Positions 24,977 through 32,780 of a DNA stretch of 64,000 nucleotides are shown piece after piece. Each line of letters begins with the position of its first letter. The first letter of the stretch is position 1. The notes under the pieces were generated by a model. That model ran no database searches. It worked only from the letters and a program-made list of their open reading frames with translations, and was not told the DNA's origin. The translations under genes were made by a program, and so were the position numbers. The stretch lies in NCBI GenBank assembly GCA_001971685.1, contig CP019326.1, forward strand, positions 2,170,001 through 2,234,000. Direction: 5' to 3'. This stretch comes from Halomonas sp. 1513 (lineage in GTDB: Bacteria > Pseudomonadota > Gammaproteobacteria > Pseudomonadales > Halomonadaceae).

Positions 24977-26179
24977 TCACTGCCCTCCCGCCGCTGTCTC
25001 AGCAACGCCGTCGAGCCCGGCCGCGCCGCGCGGATACTCTTCGGGGTAGCGGCGCACATGCGCTTCCAGCGCTGCCAGCTGCTCGGCCAGGGCCGGCGGA
25101 ACTTGGTCGTAGACGTCGCTGACCAGGCTCGCCAAGGGCGGCGGCGCTTCACGCTCGGCGCGCTTCATGGCGGCCAGGATCTCGCCGCGCAGCTGCTCCT
25201 CTTGGTGGCGCTCCGCGTCGTCGTCCCACCAGCCTTGGCGCTCGAGCCAGTGGCGCATGCGCGCCAGCGGATCCTTCTCGCGCCACGCCGCCTCCTCCTG
25301 CTGGCTGCGATAGCCGGAGGGGTCGTCCGAGGAAGAGTGCGCCGCCAGGCGGTAGGTCATGGCCTCGATCAGCACCGGCTTATTCTCCTCGACGGCGATC
25401 CGGCGTGCCGCCAGCGTCGCCTGGTAGACCGCCAGCAGGTCGTTGCCGTCGACGCGGATCACGTGCATGCGATAGCCGAAGGCCCGCGGGGCGATGCCGT
25501 CGGCGGCGAACTGCTCGGAGGTCGGGGTGGAGATGGCGTAGCCGTTGTTGCGACACAGGAAAATCACCGGCACCTGATGCACCGAGGCCATGTTGAGCGC
25601 GGCATGGAAATCGCCCTCGGAAGCGGCTCCCTCGCCGAAGAAGGTGATGGTGCAGCGTCCTTCACCATCCAGCTTCTGGCCATAGGCGTAGCCCACCGCC
25701 TGGGGAATCTGGGTCGCCAGCGGCGAGGAGATGGTCATGTAGTGGTACTCGGCGGAGCCGTAGTGGATCGGCATCTGGCGCCCCTTGCCGTAGTCCAGGG
25801 CATTACCGAACAGCTGGTTCATGAACTCGTCGATGGAGAAACCGCGATAGGCCAACGCGCCCTGCTCGCGGTACTGGGCCATGATCATGTCGTCGTCCTG
25901 CAGCGCCGCGGTGGCGCCGACCACGGTGGCCTCCTCCCCGGTGCACTGCAGGTAGAAACTCAGCCGCCCCTGGCGCTGGGCGGCCAGCATGCGCTCGTCG
26001 AGCACGCGGGTGAAACGCATCGCGCGGTAGATACGCAGCGCCTTGTCCTGGCTCAACTCGGGGGCTTCGGCGCCGTCGTGCAGCGTGCCGTCCTGGCGCA
26101 GTAGCGCAAAGGTCGGAATCTGCCATTCGTCACCGGTCATGAACTGCGGGACGTGTACGGTGGAAGTGTCGCGGGTCAT
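24977..26179 (-). CDS. bkdA1: Branched-chain 2-oxoacid dehydrogenase E1 alpha subunit
   Basis: ThDP-binding E1 alpha (400 aa). The ThDP/metal motif is [21 protein letters not shown], followed by [12 protein letters not shown]. The loop [17 protein letters not shown] aligns by eye with the regulatory phosphorylation loop of human BCKDHA (HHSTSDDSSAYRS), with serines at both phospho-site positions. It is the first gene of the operon; about 200 bp upstream are free for its promoter, including an ACGTTAACGT palindrome. Substrates are the 2-oxoacids of valine, leucine and isoleucine. Confidence 0.94.
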   Translation of the reverse strand: MTRDTSTVHVPQFMTGDEWQIPTFALLRQDGTLHDGAEAPELSQDKALRIYRAMRFTRVLDERMLAAQRQGRLSFYLQCTGEEATVVGATAALQDDDMIMAQYREQGALAYRGFSIDEFMNQLFGNALDYGKGRQMPIHYGSAEYHYMTISSPLATQIPQAVGYAYGQKLDGEGRCTITFFGEGAASEGDFHAALNMASVHQVPVIFLCRNNGYAISTPTSEQFAADGIAPRAFGYRMHVIRVDGNDLLAVYQATLAARRIAVEENKPVLIEAMTYRLAAHSSSDDPSGYRSQQEEAAWREKDPLARMRHWLERQGWWDDDAERHQEEQLRGEILAAMKRAEREAPPPLASLVSDVYDQVPPALAEQLAALEAHVRRYPEEYPRGAAGLDGVAETAAGGQ

Positions 26180-26321
26180 GATCCTCTCCCTGGGGTAGTG
26201 GTCGGAGGAGACGCGTCGCCTTGTGGGCGCGGCCGTTGGGCGCTGGGGTATATGCCCCTGTTCTCAAGGTAGCTGCTCGGCGCCATCTCACCCATACGAG
26301 GGTCAACGCTATCATCAGTTT

Positions 26322-26331
26322 ACGTTAACGT
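26322..26331. promoter_or_regulatory. ACGTTAACGT palindrome upstream of the bkd operon
   Basis: A perfect 10-bp palindrome, in the context TTTACGTTAACGTCA, lies about 143 bp before the bkdA1 start. From memory, ACGT-based palindromes of this kind are bound by LiuR, a MerR-family regulator of branched-chain amino-acid genes in proteobacteria. No liuR gene is in the window. Confidence 0.45.
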
Positions 26332-26377
26332 CATCCTGCAGTGCGACACCAACGCCATCGGCGCGCCTGGCGACGCC

Positions 26378-27097
26378 TCAACGCGACGCTAGCCGCTCGA
26401 ACAGGCTATCCACGCACAGCGCCAGCAGTGCGATCAGGAGCGCGCCTTGCAGGATGAACGCCGTGTTGCCGTTGACGATGCCGGCGATGATCGGGTCGCC
26501 CAGGGTCCGCGCGCCGATGGTCGAGCCGATCGCCGCGGTGGCGATATTGATGGTCACCGAGGTGCGAATCCCGGCCAGGATCACCGGCCGCGCCAGCGGC
26601 AGTTCCACCTGCCACAGGATCTGGCGCCCCGACATGCCCATGCCGCGCGCCGACTCCATCACCCCCGGGGCAATGCCTTGAATCCCGACCAGGGTATTGC
26701 GCACGATCGGCAGCAGCCCGTAGAGGATCAGTGCAACGATGGTCGGCTGGCTGCCGAAGCCGAGTACCGGCACCGCCAGCGCCAGCACCGCCACCGGCGG
26801 AAAGGTCTGGCCGATCGAGGCCAACTGGCTGACCAACGGCAGGAAATCACGCCCCCATTGGCGGGTGACCAGTATCGCCGCGCCCATGCCCACTACGATG
26901 GCGCACAGCGAGGCCACCCCGACCAGCAGCAGGTGGTTGGCGACCAGGCTGGCGAAGCTGTCACGCTGGTAGATCAAGGTGCGGTTATCCGGCGCGACCA
27001 GCCGAAACGCCGCCTCCAACTGCGGCATCAGCAGCATCAGGGCCAGCAGCAGCAGCGCCCAGGCCAGCGGCGCACTCAAGCGATGCACCACGCTCAT
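26378..27097 (-). CDS. yehW: Osmoprotectant-type ABC transporter permease (YehW-like)
   Basis: Inner-membrane permease (239 aa, about six transmembrane segments). The cytoplasmic coupling loop is ESARGMGMSGRQILWQVELPLARPVILAGIR, the EAA motif of this family. It is the shorter of the two permeases, as in E. coli YehW (about 243 aa). Its start overlaps the ATPase stop (ATGA, 27094-27097). The complete set here runs receptor, long permease, ATPase, short permease, the same order as yehZYXW. Confidence 0.9.
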   Translation of the reverse strand: MSVVHRLSAPLAWALLLLALMLLMPQLEAAFRLVAPDNRTLIYQRDSFASLVANHLLLVGVASLCAIVVGMGAAILVTRQWGRDFLPLVSQLASIGQTFPPVAVLALAVPVLGFGSQPTIVALILYGLLPIVRNTLVGIQGIAPGVMESARGMGMSGRQILWQVELPLARPVILAGIRTSVTINIATAAIGSTIGARTLGDPIIAGIVNGNTAFILQGALLIALLALCVDSLFERLASR

Positions 27098-28086
27098 GGG
27101 CTGGCGTCCCGCTGGATCACGGCATCCTGCAGCGAGAGGCTGCCGATCACCTGGCCGTCAGGGTCGCTGACCAGCAGGCTGTCGACGCCGTGCCACAGCA
27201 TCAGCGACAGCGCTTGGCGCAGGCTGTCGTCGGCGGCAACGCTCAGCGTCTCCTGCGCCCGGGCGCCTCGCTGGGCGTCGCTGAACGGGCGCATGCGCTC
27301 CGCCACCCGGGTCAGCGCGGCGTGCTTGAGGCCACGATCGCGCCCGCCCAGCAGCGATTCGACGAAGGCGTTGGCCGGCTCCCGAAGCAGCGCCTCAGCA
27401 CTGCCCTGCTGGACGATACGACCGGCGTCCATGACCACGATACGGTCAGCCAGCTTGAGCGCCTCGTCCATGTCGTGGGTGACGAAGACGATGGTCTTGT
27501 GCAGCCGCGCCTGCAGCCGCAAAAGCTCGTCCTGCAGGCTTTCGCGGGTAATCGGGTCGAGCGCCCCGAAGGGCTCGTCCATCAGCAGCACCTCGGGATC
27601 CGCGGCCAGGGCTCGCGCTACGCCGACCCGCTGCGCCTGGCCGCCGGAGAGCTGGTGAGGGTACTTGCCGGCGAACTCGCCCTCGTCGAGGCCAAGCAGC
27701 GCCAGCAGTTCGCTGACCCGCGCAGCGATCCGCGACGTTGGCCAGCGCAGCAGGCGTGGTACCAGGCCGATATTGCGCGCCACCGTCCAGTGGGGAAACA
27801 GCCCGGTACTCTGGATGGCGTAGCCGATCCGCCGCCGCAGACGCTGCTCGTCGAAGTCGCGGATCTGCTGGCCGTCGATGCGAATCTGCCCGGCAGTATG
27901 TTCGATCAGGCGGTTGATCATGCGCAGGGTGGTCGACTTGCCGCAGCCGGACGTCCCCACCAGCACGCACAGCTCGCCGCGGGGAATGGCAAGCGAGATG
28001 GCGTCCACCGCCGCGGCATCGCCGAAGCGCTTGGTGACCGCATCGAGCTCGATCATGGTCGGCGCGCTAGCGTCTCGTTCAGCCAT
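27094..28086 (-). CDS. yehX: Osmoprotectant-type ABC transporter ATP-binding protein (YehX-like)
   Basis: ATPase of 330 aa. Walker A is GTSGCGKSTT, the signature LSGGQAQRVGVARAL, Walker B VLLMDEPFGALD, and the switch histidine is in VFVTHDMDEAL. A C-terminal extension (about residues 270-330, LSVAADDSLRQALSLMLWHGVDSLLVSDPDGQ) reads as a single CBS-like unit, the sort used to sense ionic strength in OpuA-type systems. The ATG at 28086 is used; an upstream ATG at 28146 would extend into the previous permease. It overlaps both neighbours by a few bases. Confidence 0.92.
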   Translation of the reverse strand: MAERDASAPTMIELDAVTKRFGDAAAVDAISLAIPRGELCVLVGTSGCGKSTTLRMINRLIEHTAGQIRIDGQQIRDFDEQRLRRRIGYAIQSTGLFPHWTVARNIGLVPRLLRWPTSRIAARVSELLALLGLDEGEFAGKYPHQLSGGQAQRVGVARALAADPEVLLMDEPFGALDPITRESLQDELLRLQARLHKTIVFVTHDMDEALKLADRIVVMDAGRIVQQGSAEALLREPANAFVESLLGGRDRGLKHAALTRVAERMRPFSDAQRGARAQETLSVAADDSLRQALSLMLWHGVDSLLVSDPDGQVIGSLSLQDAVIQRDASP

Positions 28087-29278
28087 GTGCGACTCCCCTT
28101 CCCTGAGCGCGGCGCAGCTGCTCGGCCAGGGCGCTGAACGCGCCATCCACCAGCAGCGCGATAAGAATGATCGGCAAGGCTCCCAGCAGCACCAGGTCCA
28201 TCGCCGCCTGCCCCAGCCCCTGGAAGATGAAGGTGCCCAGCCCGCCGGCGCCGATCAGCGCCGCCACGGCAGCAAGGCCGATGGCCTGCACCGCGGTGAT
28301 GCGAATCCCCTCCAGCATTACCGGCAGCGCCAGCGGCAGCCTCACCTGCCAGAACACCTGCGCGGGGCTCATGCCCATGCCACGCGCGGCATCGGTGACG
28401 TCGGCGGCCACCTCATCGAGGGCCACGTAGGCGTTGCGGGTCATCGGCAGCAGGCTGTAGGCGACCAGGGCGATAAACGCCGGCGCCCAGCCGATGCCGC
28501 GCACTCCCAGGTCGCCCAGCCAGGTAAAACGCGCGGCGAGATAGGCCAGCGGCGCCAGCAGCAGCCCGAACAGCGCCAGGCTGGGAATCGTCTGCAGTAC
28601 GCTGAGCACGCTGAAGGTCCCTCGGCGCAGCCCCGCCCAGCGCCGCATGGCCAGCGCCAGCGCGGCCGCCAGCAGCAGGCTGATGCCGACCACCGCCGCC
28701 ACCAGCAGCAGGTGATAGCGCAGCGCGGCATGAAAGGCGGCACTGCGGCCGTGGTACTCACGCATCAGCGCCAGGCTGTCGAGCCCGCCGCTGGCCAAGG
28801 CGGCGAACAGCGACAAGGCCAGCACCAGCGTCAGCCCCCAGCGCGGCAGCGGCGCCAGCGTCAGGCGGTTGAGCAGCTCCAGCAGCGCCAGCAGCAGCAC
28901 GAAAAGTAACGCCCACAGGCCAGCACCGAGGCCGATCCTGGCCGACGCCATGTCGGGGTCGATGTGCTCGGCCGCAACCGCCACCAGGCCCCACGGCAGC
29001 AGCGCCAGGCACAGGCCAACCAGCGCCAGGGCCGTCGCCAATGCACGCCGCGTGGGCCGCAACCCCAGCCAGGCCAGGGCGGCTAGCAGGATCAGCACGC
29101 CAGCCAGCGCCAGCGGCCCTCCCAGGGCCCACAGCGTCAGGCCCTCTCCGGGCATGATGCGGTTGGGCTGGACGCTGACCAGCGGCAGGCCGAGCATGAC
29201 CGCCGCAGCCAGTGCAGTGAGCACCAGCAGCACCGGATTGGGCGCCGCGGCAGGCGGCGCCCCGGCAACATCACTCAC
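28079..29278 (-). CDS. yehY: Osmoprotectant-type ABC transporter permease with long N-terminal membrane region (YehY-like)
   Basis: Permease of 399 aa, close to the 385 aa of E. coli YehY. The first half adds several hydrophobic segments (LLVLTALAAAVMLGLPLV, LALAGVLILLAALAWLGL), and the second half holds the permease fold with coupling loop DAARGMGMSPAQVFWQVRLPLALPVMLEGIR. No ATG fits the start. A GTG at 29278, five bases after the receptor stop, gives VSDVAGAPPAAAPNPVLL and is the likely initiation codon. It overlaps the ATPase gene by 8 bp. Confidence 0.87.
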   Translation of the reverse strand: MSDVAGAPPAAAPNPVLLVLTALAAAVMLGLPLVSVQPNRIMPGEGLTLWALGGPLALAGVLILLAALAWLGLRPTRRALATALALVGLCLALLPWGLVAVAAEHIDPDMASARIGLGAGLWALLFVLLLALLELLNRLTLAPLPRWGLTLVLALSLFAALASGGLDSLALMREYHGRSAAFHAALRYHLLLVAAVVGISLLLAAALALAMRRWAGLRRGTFSVLSVLQTIPSLALFGLLLAPLAYLAARFTWLGDLGVRGIGWAPAFIALVAYSLLPMTRNAYVALDEVAADVTDAARGMGMSPAQVFWQVRLPLALPVMLEGIRITAVQAIGLAAVAALIGAGGLGTFIFQGLGQAAMDLVLLGALPIILIALLVDGAFSALAEQLRRAQGRGVAHG

Positions 29279-29283
29279 GTCGC

Positions 29284-30192
29284 TCAGAGCCCGTCGAGAA
29301 ACTCGCTGGCGACCTGGCGCGGGTCGGCACCTTCGACCGCCACGTCGCCGTTGAGGCGCTGCAGGGTCTCCAGGTCCAGGGCCTCGAAGACCGGCGTCAG
29401 CAGCGACTCGATCTCCGGATACGCCTCGAGCACGTCCTCGCGGATCAGCGGCGCCGGCTGGTAGACCGGCTGCACCGCCAGGGTATCCTCGAGCACCTTG
29501 ATATCCAGGGCATTGAGCCCGCCGTCGGTGCCGTAGGCCATGGCGGCATTGACGCCGTTGGTCTGTAGCGCGGCAGCACGCAGGGTGGCGGCGGTGTTGC
29601 CCCCCGACAGCACCACCAGCTGGTCGGAACTCAGCTCGAAGCCGTAGGCGTCCTGAAACGCCGGCAGCGCCGCCTCGGACTCGACGAACTCGGCGCTGGC
29701 GGCAAAGATGAACTCGCCGCCGTCGGCCAGGTAGTCGGCCAGGTCTTCGAGGGTCTCGAGACCGTGCTCGCGGGCCACATCGCCGCGCACGCTCATCGCC
29801 CAGGTATTGTTGGCGTTGGCGGGCGTCAGCCACACCAGGCCGTTGCGCTCGAGGTCCAGCGCGGCGACTTCGGCATGTGCCGCCTCGGCATCGCGCCACA
29901 GGTCGCTGTCGGCCATGTCGAAGAAGAAGGCACCGTTGCCGGTGTATTCCGGGTAGATATCGATCTCGCCGGCGATGATCGCCTCGCGCACGATGCTGGT
30001 ACCACCCAGCTGGGTGCGATCCTCGACGTCGATACCGGCCCGCTCCAGACTGAGCAGGATCAACTGACCAAGCACGGCGCCTTCGGTATCGATCTTCGAC
30101 GACACCACCACGGGATCGTCCGCCTGGGCGCTACTCAGGCTCAGCAAGCCGCCGGCCAGCACGGCACTCATCCACGTCAACGTCCTGTTCAT
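29284..30192 (-). CDS. osmF: Osmoprotectant-type ABC transporter substrate-binding protein (OsmF/YehZ-like)
   Basis: Periplasmic quaternary-amine-type receptor (302 aa). The signal peptide ends after LSSAQA, and the mature protein starts DDPVVVSSKIDTEGAVLGQLI. TSIVREAIIAGEIDIYPEYTGNG is the classical OpuAC-family ligand-site stretch. MNRTLTW at 30192 is the start; an earlier ATG at 30249 would precede the signal peptide. Glycine betaine or a related solute is the usual guess, but YehZ proteins bind it weakly and the true ligand may differ. Confidence 0.9.
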   Translation of the reverse strand: MNRTLTWMSAVLAGGLLSLSSAQADDPVVVSSKIDTEGAVLGQLILLSLERAGIDVEDRTQLGGTSIVREAIIAGEIDIYPEYTGNGAFFFDMADSDLWRDAEAAHAEVAALDLERNGLVWLTPANANNTWAMSVRGDVAREHGLETLEDLADYLADGGEFIFAASAEFVESEAALPAFQDAYGFELSSDQLVVLSGGNTAATLRAAALQTNGVNAAMAYGTDGGLNALDIKVLEDTLAVQPVYQPAPLIREDVLEAYPEIESLLTPVFEALDLETLQRLNGDVAVEGADPRQVASEFLDGL

Positions 30193-30247
30193 CGCAACCG
30201 CTCCGGTGTCAAATGGGTGTGGGATCAGTATCAAGGAAGCCAGTCGC

Positions 30248-31243
30248 ATGTGCCAGACGGACGATCAACGCCTCATCGCACGCTACAGCCACCCGCTGGT
30301 TCGCGACCTGGCCTGGCTGATCACCGCCCCTGACCTGCTGGCGATGGCGTGGCCGGGGCGTCCCACTGGCGAAGAGCTGGGCCTCATCGGCACTGCCCTC
30401 ACCGAGTACCTCGACGCCCAGCAGCACGATCCTCTGCTGCTGGAAGGACGCGTCGCCGACAGCGCCAGCGGTCGACTCGGCCACTACCACGAGCGGCTCT
30501 GGCAGCATCTGCTCGACAGCGCTCCGGGCACGCGTCTGATTGCCCACAACTGCCGCATCGAGCGCGACAAGCGCACCCTGGGCGAGCTCGACCTGATCTA
30601 CCAGCGTCGCTGCGACGGGCGCCTGATACATCTCGAGGTAGCGATCAAATTCTACTTGGGCCTGGTGGAGGGCCCCGGCGGCGCCGACAGCCAGTCGCGC
30701 TGGATCGGCCCCGGCTGCGTCGACAGCCTGGCGGTCAAGCGCCAGCATCTTCACGACCACCAGCTGCCGCTGCTCGATCGGATCAGCGATACCGACACCC
30801 TCGGCCAACTGCTTGGCTCAGCGGCGCTGGTCGAGGACGCCCTGCTCAACGGCATCGAACAGCGCCTGGCGATTCCCGGCGCGCTGTTCTACCCGCTGGC
30901 ATCTGATGCCTCCGCTCTACTCGCCCCCCGCGAGGCCACCGCTGACCATCTGCGCGGGCACTGGCTGCATGAATCTCAGTGGGACGAGTTGCGCCACGGG
31001 CTCGACGCCGACACCAGCGGCGCCTGGCTCAGCAAGCCGCACTGGCTGGCCCCGCCGAGCGCATCGCAGCTGCTGCCGCTGGCCGAACTGGATGCCCATA
31101 TCCGCGCGCACTTCGCGGCGCGCCCAGCGCCGCTGCCGGTGATGCTGCACGGCGCCACTGGTTGGCAGCGGCTGTTCATCGTCAGCGACGACTGGCCGCG
31201 ACGTATCCCGCTGCCGCCCTTGGCGGCAGTTGCCGTACGCTAA
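30248..31243 (+). CDS. DUF1853-family protein
   Basis: Conserved cytoplasmic protein of 331 aa with no established function. LIAHNCRIERDKRTLGELDLIYQRR followed by IHLEVAIKFYLG gives a strand-Asp-strand-Glu-Lys pattern like PD-(D/E)XK nuclease folds. That resemblance is my inference. DSQSRWIGPGCVDSLAVKRQHLHDHQLPLL is another well-defined block of the family. The ATG at 30248 follows AAGGA; an upstream in-frame ATG at 30206 would overlap the divergent promoter. It diverges from osmF with only 55 bp between. Confidence 0.82.
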   Translation: MCQTDDQRLIARYSHPLVRDLAWLITAPDLLAMAWPGRPTGEELGLIGTALTEYLDAQQHDPLLLEGRVADSASGRLGHYHERLWQHLLDSAPGTRLIAHNCRIERDKRTLGELDLIYQRRCDGRLIHLEVAIKFYLGLVEGPGGADSQSRWIGPGCVDSLAVKRQHLHDHQLPLLDRISDTDTLGQLLGSAALVEDALLNGIEQRLAIPGALFYPLASDASALLAPREATADHLRGHWLHESQWDELRHGLDADTSGAWLSKPHWLAPPSASQLLPLAELDAHIRAHFAARPAPLPVMLHGATGWQRLFIVSDDWPRRIPLPPLAAVAVR

Positions 31244-31251
31244 CTGGCGTA

Positions 31252-32508
31252 TCAGCGTTCCGCCTCGGCCAGGGCGGTCACGAAGCGCGCCAGCACCTCC
31301 ACCGCTACGCCGAGGTCATTGGGCTCGATGGCTTCGTCGGGATGGTGGCTGATGCCCCGCTCGCAGCGCAGGAACAGCATGCCGATGTCGCACAGCGCCT
31401 GCATCGCCAGGCCGTCGTGGCCGGCGCCGCTAAAAAGGGTGCGCGGCGTCACGCCACTCGCCGCGACCGCGGCCTCGAGTCGACTCACCAGCGCCGGGGC
31501 ACACTGCACCGCGGCCTGCTCATAGATCAGCCGCTGCTCGAGGCGCAGGTCGAGCTCGGCGAGCGCCGCATCGATACGCGTCAACAGCGTCTCGCGGGCG
31601 GCCAGCCGCGTGGCATCGTCGGGGGAGCGCAGCTCGATGGTGAGATCGGTACGCTGCGGGATCACGTTGACGCCGTTGGGCGAATTGTCGATCTTGCCGA
31701 CGACGCCGACTAGCGCATCGGTCGCCTTGCACAGCTCATCGACCAGGCCGATCACCCGGGCGGCCCCTACCAGCGCGTCCTGGCGCAGATGCATCGGCAC
31801 CGTGCCGGCGTGGCCGGCCAGGCCATGGATGCTGAGCTTATGGCGCTCGATGCCAGTGATCGCGCTGACCACGCCGATCGGCAGGCCCTCGGCTTCGAGC
31901 TGCGGGCCCTGCTCGATATGCACCTCGACGAACCCCAGCACCTCGCCAGGCGCATAGCGGTCGTCGGCGATGCGCTCGGGATCGCAGCCAAAATCGATCA
32001 GCGCCTGGCGCAGGGTCACGCCCTGGTCGTCCTGGGCGTCGAGCATGGACGGCTCGAAGGTTCCAGCGAGCACCTTGGAGCCGAGCAGCGTCGAGCTGAA
32101 GCGGGTGCCCTCCTCGTCGCTGAAGGCCACCACGTCGAGGTGGAACGGCAGCGCAATGGCGTGATGGTTGAGGTAGTGGACCAGCGCCAGGGGCAGCAGC
32201 ACACCCATGATGCCGTCGTACTTGCCGCCGTGGGGGACGGTGTCCTGGTGGGAGCCGAGGAGCAGCGTGCGTGCCTCGGGGTTGGCACTGGCGTAGCGGC
32301 CGATCAGGTTGGCGCCATGGTCGCTGCGCAGCGTCATCCCGGCATCACGCATCCAGCCACCCAGCATTTCCAGTGCCTGGCGATGCTCGCGGGTCGCACA
32401 CAGCCGTGTCACGCCATTGCGGTTTGGGTCATCGGTCTCGCTGACCCGGGCGATCTGCTCCAGCCACTGCCAGGCCAGCGCGCCGGCCTGCTCGTATGTG
32501 AGCGTCAT
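31252..32508 (-). CDS. M20-family amidohydrolase (allantoate / N-carbamoyl-amino-acid hydrolase type)
   Basis: Zinc- or manganese-dependent amidase (418 aa) of the hydantoinase/carbamoylase group. The metal ligands are H87 (LLLGSHQDTVPHGGKYDG), D98, E132/E133 (DEEGTRFSSTLLGSK), the histidine in FVEVHIEQGP and a late histidine in FSGAGHDGLAMQ. The group includes allantoate amidohydrolase, ureidoglycolate and carbamoyl-amino-acid hydrolases, and the sequence alone does not separate them. No purine or pyrimidine genes are adjacent. Its upstream region holds a 26-bp perfect palindrome and two GC(G/A)ATATA(T/C)TGC motifs, which points to dedicated regulation. Confidence 0.87.
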   Translation of the reverse strand: MTLTYEQAGALAWQWLEQIARVSETDDPNRNGVTRLCATREHRQALEMLGGWMRDAGMTLRSDHGANLIGRYASANPEARTLLLGSHQDTVPHGGKYDGIMGVLLPLALVHYLNHHAIALPFHLDVVAFSDEEGTRFSSTLLGSKVLAGTFEPSMLDAQDDQGVTLRQALIDFGCDPERIADDRYAPGEVLGFVEVHIEQGPQLEAEGLPIGVVSAITGIERHKLSIHGLAGHAGTVPMHLRQDALVGAARVIGLVDELCKATDALVGVVGKIDNSPNGVNVIPQRTDLTIELRSPDDATRLAARETLLTRIDAALAELDLRLEQRLIYEQAAVQCAPALVSRLEAAVAASGVTPRTLFSGAGHDGLAMQALCDIGMLFLRCERGISHHPDEAIEPNDLGVAVEVLARFVTALAEAER

Positions 32509-32543
32509 GATGTCGTCCTGGTTGATGCTGACGACACGCCGCC

Positions 32544-32569
32544 AGCCTATTTATCATGATAAATAGGCT
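32544..32569. promoter_or_regulatory. 26-bp perfect palindrome upstream of the M20 amidohydrolase gene
   Basis: The half-site AGCCTATTTATCA is followed directly by its exact reverse complement, 35 bp before the start codon at 32508. It is A/T-rich in the middle and lacks a following U-run on either strand, so an operator is more likely than a terminator. Confidence 0.65.
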
Positions 32570-32632
32570 AGTGAATAGATCCAGAGGCTGTCAAACCGCG
32601 CCCTGAGACGACAACCCCCGACAGACTATATA

Positions 32633-32685
32633 GCGATATATTGCACAGAAAAGGCGATACAGCCTTGAAGTGAGCAATATACTGC
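32633..32685. promoter_or_regulatory. Two repeated near-palindromic motifs, GC(G/A)ATATA(T/C)TGC
   Basis: GCGATATATTGC (32633-32644) and GCAATATACTGC (32674-32685) match at 10 of 12 bases and are 41 bp apart, about four helical turns. The second is embedded in a longer inverted repeat, GTGAGCA-N6-TGCTCAC (32670-32689). They lie between the M20 gene start and the cysS terminator. Confidence 0.45.
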
Positions 32686-32702
32686 TCACCTATGTAACAC
32701 AA

Positions 32703-32736
32703 GACGCCCGATCCACCTTGCGGTGAGCCGGGCGTC
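32703..32736 (-). terminator. Rho-independent terminator of glnS-cysS
   Basis: An outer stem GACGCCCG / CGGGCGTC encloses an inner CACC-GGTG stem. On the minus strand it is followed by TTGTGTTAC. It lies 45 bp past the cysS stop. Confidence 0.7.
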
Positions 32737-32780
32737 AGATGGCGATCACGCCAGCATCGAGATACGGCAGACCACTGCGC

